Source: JAFGPJ01 sp964612465
GTDB taxonomy: Bacteria; Planctomycetota; Phycisphaerae; Sedimentisphaerales; Anaerobacaceae
Length of the DNA: 12,402 nt
Assembly: GCA_964612465.1 (NCBI GenBank)
Contig: CAZTDF010000141.1
Location: 1-12,402 of the forward strand
Reading direction: 5' to 3'
Shown here: positions 7,660-12,402 of the stretch, in pieces
How positions within the stretch are numbered: the first letter of the stretch is position 1
Layout of the letters: every line of letters begins with the position of its first letter
Position numbers and translations under genes: made by a program
Notes under the pieces: generated by a model
Told to the model about the DNA's origin: nothing
What the model saw: the letters and a program-made list of their open reading frames with translations, nothing else
Database searches by the model: none

Positions 7660-8064
7660 TTAATTTATCTGAATGAGAAGATTTATTTCGCCCACGCTTC
7701 TCCTCGGGGTACGCCGCCAAGCGAAATAGGCATTTAAAACCTGGAGCGATTCGGCGCTGGGCACCGATCCCGTGTGCGTCGTCTGGGCAAAATACATCAC
7801 GACGGGATTAGCGCCGCTGAAGGCCGGCCATTTGGGAATCCCCTCGCCGTTGGGATGGCCGCACTTGGTGAAGTTCGTCCAATATGTCGCCATGGCATCG
7901 GCTTGTGCATTCGCCTGTTCCTCTGTTAGGGTAGTACCGAAACAATCCCAACTGTTCCAGCCCATCGGTGGTGTTGGGGCAAACATCCAGTGGGAAGGCT
8001 CAGCGTTCGTGAAAGACAGCATAGTGACTGTAACGGCTGCAATAAGCATCAATCTTCGTTTCAT
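7660..8064 (-). pseudogene. In-frame chimera: GH27 alpha-galactosidase start fused to carboxylesterase type-B end
   Basis: This open frame of 134 codons joins parts of two unrelated enzymes. Residues 1-21 are a signal peptide. Residues about 29-57 match the opening of GH27 alpha-galactosidases (TPPMGWNSWDCFGTTLTEEQ). From about residue 58-61 the sequence becomes the typical C-terminus of a type-B carboxylesterase (PF00135): YWTNFTKCGHPNGEGIPKWP, then NPVVMYFAQTTHTG and ESLQVLNAYFAWRRTP. The last dozen residues look like read-through. The GH27 barrel with its catalytic aspartates and the esterase Ser nucleophile region are both absent, so no activity is expected. The switch falls around 7879-7899. 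It lies 19 bases after the GH127 gene and 18 before CE6-GH51. A deletion fusing two former cluster genes is the simplest reading; a misassembly would look the same. Confidence 0.85.
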
Positions 8065-8083
8065 AATGTTTACCTAATGTTTT

Positions 8084-10525
8084 CTATAACTCCGCCCTGA
8101 TGGCCTGTTTGTTGTCCGTTTCAGGTCGCAACAGGCGCACATCATAAACCCCGCCGGCCAGCCACCGCGTAGCTACGAATTTAATAGTCACACGTCCGTC
8201 TGGAGCTGCCTGGAGCACGGACTCCGGAATTGAATAGCGCTTAGCAAAAAATTCACCGGGCTTGTTCCCATTCAGCTCCTCGGATGCAATCTGCATACCA
8301 TTGGCCAGAATATCGAAATTGCGACCTCTGTCACCACCCCAATAGGTTACCTCAAGGTCAACCGCACTTTCTCCGTGCGTATCGAGGTTGTATTGGAACC
8401 AGGAACCATGACGCCAGCGGCGTCCTTCGTTAATACCCGTCTGGGTTCTCTCGCCTTTGAATTCGTGCTCCACCTCCGGCTGCTGCTCACCGACCGAAAC
8501 CTGATCGATTGTGGCGGCCTCGCGAGCGGCGCGGGCACGTTCCTCAGCGGCGAGTCTTTCCTTTTTCGCAGTGATCTTCTCGCGTGAGGTTAGTTCCCAG
8601 TACATTTGGTAGCGCCGTTCATGCAGACTAAAGAACGGCACGAGTGGCAAACCCTCGGGTTCAGTCGGTTCGATTACATCTTTGATCCGGAAGTTCAAGG
8701 GGTCTGCAGCCGGATCGGGCACGATATGCCCGGGCAACTCCTCTTCTGTTGAGAGCAGTGCGGGTACACGATCCAGTGGAACCATCGGGCCGCGCGCAAC
8801 ATGAGCCATGCGGCCACTGTCTGCAAACAGGCCTTCCATATTATTCGTGCCATCGGGACACGCCAGTACTATAGGTCCATGCAGAATGGCCACCCAATCG
8901 GATCCATCGGGGAGTCGCTCGATCGTGGTGCGCATCGGCAGACTAACTTCGATCCGATCGCCATTCTTCCATTCGCGTTGAATCGCGGCGTAGGAAGACG
9001 GAGTCGACTCGACTGCAACAGACCGTCCATTGACCTTAACTGAAAAATCGCCCTTGCTGACCCAGATAGGATGGCGGATATTTAGTGTGAAGGTTACTGG
9101 TTCCTTGAGTTGAAGATTAAGCTGAGTATGCTCTTCGTTGGGGAATGTCGTCTCCTGCCTAAGAACCATTCCGGTATCATGCACCCAGAGTTCTGATGGG
9201 ATGAATAGATTCACATACACACTGTCCTTCGCTTGGGCATAGATGAACTCGCCGTATCTTCCGGGATTCTCCATACCGGTGCCAACACAGCACCAGAATG
9301 CCTGCTCAGGCTGTGAATACACCCGGTAGTGCAACGGGCAGATCGGTGTGAAATAGACATATCCGGGCCGCTTCGGATTGATAGAGGCTAGGATATGATT
9401 GTAGAGCGCACGCTCGTAAAAGTCGGCATAAGCGGCCTTCGGTTCCGCCTTGAAAAGCTCTTTGGTGAGCCTGAGCATGTTGTAGGTATTGCAGGTCTCC
9501 GGTCCCTCCCGGTTCCTTATCATGCGGCCGAAGTCCTTGGGATCATTGAAATGCTCACTGACGCTATTGCCGCCAAATACCACACTTCGGTTCTGAGTAA
9601 CGGTTTCCCAGAAGAACTCGGCGCCAGAGTGCAACTGCTCATCGTGAACCAATGCCGCAATACGCTCCATGCCGGTGATCTTTGGAATCTGGGTATTGGC
9701 GTGCAGACCGGTAAGCCTGTCCTGGTGATTCTCCAGGGGCTCGAAAACGGCCCGGTGGTTGAAGCGTTTGGCCAACTCAATGTATTTCTCGTTTCCGGTA
9801 ATCACATAGATATCGGCCAGCACCTCATTCATGCCGCCGTACTCCGTACCGAGCATCTGCTGCATTTGTTCGTCGGTCAGGCCGGACGTGACCTTTTCGC
9901 ACCAGTCTCCATAGCGCACAAGCAGATCGCGAGCTTTTTCGTTGTCCCCGTGAAGGTAAGCGTCCCGAAGCCCCGCGAACATCTTGTGGAGGTTATACCA
10001 GGGAGCCCATTTGCGCCGTATGAGTTCAACTTGACCCTTGGCAATGCGACTCCAATAGTCTCTACTCCCAGGGATACCTCCCAGATAACCGTTGCCGTTG
10101 GCCTTTTGGACATCCGCGAGTTCGTCTATCATATAATCGAGGCGACGATGGAACTCACCGTCCGTATCGGCACCAGATGCCATCATCAGAGAAAGAGCCG
10201 AGAGGTAGTGTCCGGCTGAATGTCCGTCGAGTCCGCCGCTCTCCCAGTTACCGTATGGCCGTGCCTTGGGCTGCAAACCCGCTTCACGTCGGAACGGCGC
10301 AAGTAACCGGTCGGGATCGTGGGCCAGGAGATATTGACGATTGATCTTAACCGCCTCGGAAAAAAGACCCTCAAGCAACCTTATGTCTCTTAAAGGGAAA
10401 AATTTTACCGGCTGCTCCGATGTCACTGCAACCTTGGAACCAGCAGCGAAAATTGGAACGGCCATCGTAAAAGTCAGAGAAACAGCTATATTCATTATTG
10501 AGGTATAGGCTTTCATTGAAATCAT
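8084..10525 (-). CDS. GH127/GH146-family beta-L-arabinofuranosidase (PF07944, former DUF1680), secreted
   Basis: This 813-residue protein should remove beta-L-arabinofuranose units from plant glycans outside the cytoplasm. A signal peptide ends near residue 28. The alpha/alpha barrel includes GGLDGHSAGHYLSALS (97-112), YNLHKMFAGLRDAY (177-190) and GGMNEVLADIY (230-240). The zinc-cysteine site known from Bifidobacterium HypBA1 is complete: Glu343 and Cys345 in GPETCNTYNM, and Cys412-Cys413 in FWCCVGTGMEN, where Cys412 should be the nucleophile. Glu324 in SVSEHF is the likely acid/base. The CCVGTGMEN form leans towards GH146 rather than classic GH127, from memory. Beta-sandwich domains follow, then a charged alanine-rich helix (about 653-675) and a C-terminal jelly-roll domain (about 680-800). 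The start ATG has an AAGGAGG site inside the end of the GH62 gene, four bases away, so the two are co-expressed. Confidence 0.92.
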   Translation of the reverse strand: MISMKAYTSIMNIAVSLTFTMAVPIFAAGSKVAVTSEQPVKFFPLRDIRLLEGLFSEAVKINRQYLLAHDPDRLLAPFRREAGLQPKARPYGNWESGGLDGHSAGHYLSALSLMMASGADTDGEFHRRLDYMIDELADVQKANGNGYLGGIPGSRDYWSRIAKGQVELIRRKWAPWYNLHKMFAGLRDAYLHGDNEKARDLLVRYGDWCEKVTSGLTDEQMQQMLGTEYGGMNEVLADIYVITGNEKYIELAKRFNHRAVFEPLENHQDRLTGLHANTQIPKITGMERIAALVHDEQLHSGAEFFWETVTQNRSVVFGGNSVSEHFNDPKDFGRMIRNREGPETCNTYNMLRLTKELFKAEPKAAYADFYERALYNHILASINPKRPGYVYFTPICPLHYRVYSQPEQAFWCCVGTGMENPGRYGEFIYAQAKDSVYVNLFIPSELWVHDTGMVLRQETTFPNEEHTQLNLQLKEPVTFTLNIRHPIWVSKGDFSVKVNGRSVAVESTPSSYAAIQREWKNGDRIEVSLPMRTTIERLPDGSDWVAILHGPIVLACPDGTNNMEGLFADSGRMAHVARGPMVPLDRVPALLSTEEELPGHIVPDPAADPLNFRIKDVIEPTEPEGLPLVPFFSLHERRYQMYWELTSREKITAKKERLAAEERARAAREAATIDQVSVGEQQPEVEHEFKGERTQTGINEGRRWRHGSWFQYNLDTHGESAVDLEVTYWGGDRGRNFDILANGMQIASEELNGNKPGEFFAKRYSIPESVLQAAPDGRVTIKFVATRWLAGGVYDVRLLRPETDNKQAIRAEL

Positions 10526-10529
10526 ATGA

Positions 10530-11624
10530 TTAGTCCTCCTTACTGGAACGATCCAATGTCAACAGAGCGAGTCGATATGGTAAAAGGCTGTAATTGCCGC
10601 CACTTTTGGGATCACGCCCCTGGTAAAGGAACCGCAGGTTATTAGGATCAATGGTCGGTGTTTCGTCATATCCGTCTCGAAGCAACTCTCCATGGCTGAT
10701 ATCCCTTGTCCAGGGCTCCACACCCTCTTCGAAGGTAACGTTGTTAATCCCTGCGAAGGGCGTTGCCCATGAGTCGGCCCCCGGCACGGGTGTCCATTCT
10801 CCATTGAGATCATTGGATATCCAGGCGCGGTAGTATCTTGCCGGGCTCAGGGCCTCGATGATGGTCAAATAGGTATCGGTCCCCTTGATCTTATAGGTCA
10901 TGCTCCCCTCGAAAAGGTTGTTTCGATTGCCCTGGATGGCAACCTCGACATCACCCATGCCATTGGGGAAGTCCTCAATCCTGGTCCGACTACGATAGAA
11001 GCAACCGTTGTCACCGGTGAAGAACAGATACGCGTGTGTATTGTCGCAGATAATATGATAGTCGATCGGAAGCCTCGGAGCGCTCGAAGGCATTCTGTCA
11101 AAGAAGTTTTTCGGCGCTGTCCAGGTTTCAGGCTTGGAAATGTCATCGGTGGTGCAATACTGGGGTTGTTGCGACTGGAAGATTAAGTACCACTTTTTGT
11201 GTGGTGAGAAATAGAACAGATGCGGCGCACAATGATATCCTCTTAAATTCGGATTGACATCAATGTAAGTCAACTTGGCCTTGGAAGCCTCGGAGAAGTC
11301 CTTGAAGTTAAGGTAAACCATGGACCATGTTCTGGCGGACGTCGAGTAGGCAGTCGCGTAGATGTGCCACAGGTCTTTGTAACGGACGATAGTCGGGTCT
11401 TTGACGGATACGATAGTGTGTGTTTCATCGGAGACAGGACTGACAAGCACACCGGTGGACTTCCACTTGAGCGGTGTATCAAAGGGCAACTTGGGAGCAC
11501 CCGCAGGTAACGTTGCGGTTGCAGCAGACTGGGTTTGGGGGGCCTGCTCAGCCGCAGAAGCAAAAAGAATGCTACCAGTTAGTAGCATCGAGACGATAAG
11601 ATGGATAAAAATAAATTTTTTCAT
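10530..11624 (-). CDS. GH62 alpha-L-arabinofuranosidase (arabinoxylan arabinofuranohydrolase), secreted
   Basis: This 364-residue enzyme should remove alpha-1,2- or alpha-1,3-linked arabinose side chains from arabinoxylan by inversion. A signal peptide covers about residues 1-25 (cut near ASAAEQA), followed by an Ala/Thr/Pro-rich stretch to about 45. The catalytic five-bladed propeller fills the rest, with no binding module. Visible GH62 residues are Asp76 in SVKDPTIV (base), Asp194 in IICDNTHAYLFF (pKa modulator) and Glu239 in NLFEGSMTY (acid). Other family motifs are STSARTWSMVY and HCAPHLFYF. A modest AAAGG ribosome site precedes the ATG. The gene begins 58 bases after the lipoprotein and ends four bases before the GH127 start. 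Known GH62 enzymes are mostly from fungi and Actinobacteria, so this occurrence is notable if the host is Gram-negative. Confidence 0.94.
   Translation of the reverse strand: MKKFIFIHLIVSMLLTGSILFASAAEQAPQTQSAATATLPAGAPKLPFDTPLKWKSTGVLVSPVSDETHTIVSVKDPTIVRYKDLWHIYATAYSTSARTWSMVYLNFKDFSEASKAKLTYIDVNPNLRGYHCAPHLFYFSPHKKWYLIFQSQQPQYCTTDDISKPETWTAPKNFFDRMPSSAPRLPIDYHIICDNTHAYLFFTGDNGCFYRSRTRIEDFPNGMGDVEVAIQGNRNNLFEGSMTYKIKGTDTYLTIIEALSPARYYRAWISNDLNGEWTPVPGADSWATPFAGINNVTFEEGVEPWTRDISHGELLRDGYDETPTIDPNNLRFLYQGRDPKSGGNYSLLPYRLALLTLDRSSKED
10535..10541 (-). promoter_or_regulatory. Strong ribosome binding site of the GH127 gene, inside the GH62 coding end
   Basis: The minus strand reads AAGGAGG, nine bases before the ATG at 10525. 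It uses the last sense codons of GH62 (Lys-Glu-Asp) and overlaps none of the spacer. It favours the first ATG over the in-frame ATG three codons later, and implies coupled translation of the two enzymes. Confidence 0.8.
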
Positions 11625-11651
11625 CAGTTGGCCTTTCTTAAAAAGAGTTCA

Positions 11652-11666
11652 TATTATCGAATAATA
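11652..11666. repeat. Short A+T inverted repeat between the lipoprotein and GH62 genes
   Basis: TATTAT and ATAATA flank a three-base CGA loop, giving a six-pair A-T stem within the 58-base gap. An overlapping CGAAT/ATTCG pair (11658-11662 and 11671-11675) could form instead. With no G-C pairs and no T-run it is unlikely to stop transcription; it might mark an operator or be chance. Confidence 0.3.
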
Positions 11667-11682
11667 CGATTCATTCGTTGTC

Positions 11683-12375
11683 TCACTTTCTGGTGTCACC
11701 AACTCTCACTGTAAAACCCTTAAGAGGTTTGTCATCCGCGTCGAGAAACCGTGCACAGAAATCAGTGGCTCCACCGCCGTTGACGATGGCACAGCGAACA
11801 ACGTTTGGCCCCTTCTTGAGCGTCAGGCGCTTCGAGACGCCGTCGTCGATGATAGTTTGGCGGTCGCCGTAGATGCCGATGACTTCCTTACCGTTGACCC
11901 ACCAGACGGAGGCCGCGTTGGAGCCGATGGCCAAACGAACACCAGGCATCTCCTTCGGGCAGTTTACGATAGTGACGGCCCAAAACAGTACGTTGGATGT
12001 CCGCTTGCCGTAGCCGTAGGCGAAGTAATAGAGATTGACGTTGTATTCGTTCGTTTCGACGGCATGCCATGTGAGTTCCTCGTCGTTGACAGTTACTTTA
12101 TCACCATCGTGCGGAATCACTGTGAACTGGTCGGGAAAATACTCACGTTTGACGGCCGTCCGAACGGCGCTGTCGGTGAGTCCGTTGGCGCTGATCGGTT
12201 CAAGAATGAGCCAATGCTGTATAAAGCCGTCGGCATTGGGAGTTTTTTCATTGTATGCGGTTCGTGGTTCCAGTCCGTGACCAGCGCATCCGGCTACAGC
12301 AGACATGGTCAGGAACACCAATCCGACCATGATAACGAATGCCGGTTTGTTCTGGATATTGCGGAGTGTAATCAT
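11683..12375 (-). CDS. Predicted lipoprotein with jelly-roll, sugar-binding-like domain, unknown function
   Basis: This 230-residue protein has a hydrophobic signal at about 12-28 ending in the lipobox AVAGC, so Cys30 should be lipidated and the protein anchored to a membrane. The mature part opens with DGFIQHWLILEP, then alternates beta-strand-like segments. Residues about 110-230 resemble the beta-sandwich domains attached to GH2-type and acetyl xylan esterase-like proteins: ASVWWVNGKEVIG, then KRLTLKKGPNVVRCAIVNGG, with a final FCARFLD. No catalytic motif is apparent. It may hold xylan near the cell or be the detached accessory domain of an esterase; both are inference. The ATG has AAAGGA at 12382-12387. 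The gene is the first of the cluster seen here, but the upstream promoter lies outside the window, and earlier genes may exist. Confidence 0.78.
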   Translation of the reverse strand: MITLRNIQNKPAFVIMVGLVFLTMSAVAGCAGHGLEPRTAYNEKTPNADGFIQHWLILEPISANGLTDSAVRTAVKREYFPDQFTVIPHDGDKVTVNDEELTWHAVETNEYNVNLYYFAYGYGKRTSNVLFWAVTIVNCPKEMPGVRLAIGSNAASVWWVNGKEVIGIYGDRQTIIDDGVSKRLTLKKGPNVVRCAIVNGGGATDFCARFLDADDKPLKGFTVRVGDTRK

Positions 12376-12381
12376 GGGATG

Positions 12382-12387
12382 TCCTTT
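12382..12387 (-). promoter_or_regulatory. Ribosome binding site of the lipoprotein gene
   Basis: AAAGGA on the minus strand lies six bases before the ATG at 12375 and supports that start. The remaining bases to the window edge show no recognisable promoter. Confidence 0.6.
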
Positions 12388-12402
12388 GATAGATCGTCGA
12401 TT

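Noticed and set aside
9395..10219. Plus-strand open frame of 274 codons
   Set aside because: It lies wholly inside the GH127/146 gene, whose zinc-cysteine motifs and signal peptide are clear. The plus-strand translation shows no recognisable domain.
1..12402. SusC/SusD pair, regulator gene, CRISPR array, transposase or RNA gene
   Set aside because: Looked for on both strands and not found; all long frames that make sense belong to the eight minus-strand genes listed.

Overview
The window holds a single-strand (all minus) gene cluster for breaking down arabinoxylan-type hemicellulose. Read in transcription order, right to left, it encodes: a small lipoprotein with a jelly-roll-like domain, a GH62 alpha-L-arabinofuranosidase, a GH127/GH146 beta-L-arabinofuranosidase-type enzyme, a broken chimeric gene (GH27 start joined to a carboxylesterase end), a bimodular CE6 acetyl esterase-GH51 alpha-L-arabinofuranosidase, a GH10 endo-xylanase, a GPH-family sugar:cation symporter and a cytoplasmic GH43 beta-xylosidase. 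No tRNA, rRNA, CRISPR array, insertion sequence or regulator gene is visible.

The genes fit one pathway. Secreted enzymes (GH62, GH127/146, CE6-GH51, GH10) remove acetyl and arabinose decorations and cut the xylan backbone. The symporter, which resembles MelB in its cation site, would import xylo-oligosaccharides. The signal-less GH43 enzyme would release xylose in the cytoplasm. The transporter and GH43 genes overlap by 4 bases (ATGA), and the GH127 gene follows GH62 after only 4 bases, with its ribosome binding site inside the end of GH62. The cluster has two tight blocks, 12375-4924 and 4473-269, separated by a 450-base non-coding gap with weak promoter-like sequences.

The organism is probably a Gram-negative polysaccharide degrader. 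Signal peptides and a lipobox are present, but there is no SusC/SusD pair of the Bacteroidetes type. The overall style (GPH transporter with many secreted hydrolases, base composition near half G+C by eye) would suit the Planctomycetes/Verrucomicrobia group; this is inference, not shown by any marker gene.

The most unusual item is the 134-residue chimera at 7660-8064. It starts as a secreted GH27 alpha-galactosidase and switches in frame, near residue 58, into the C-terminus of a type-B carboxylesterase, with neither active site left. It looks like the scar of a deletion that fused two former cluster genes, or else an assembly error. No wholly new system is evident; the other points of interest are the CE6-GH51 fusion, a GH62 enzyme in an apparently non-actinobacterial setting, and an uncharacterised lipoprotein.
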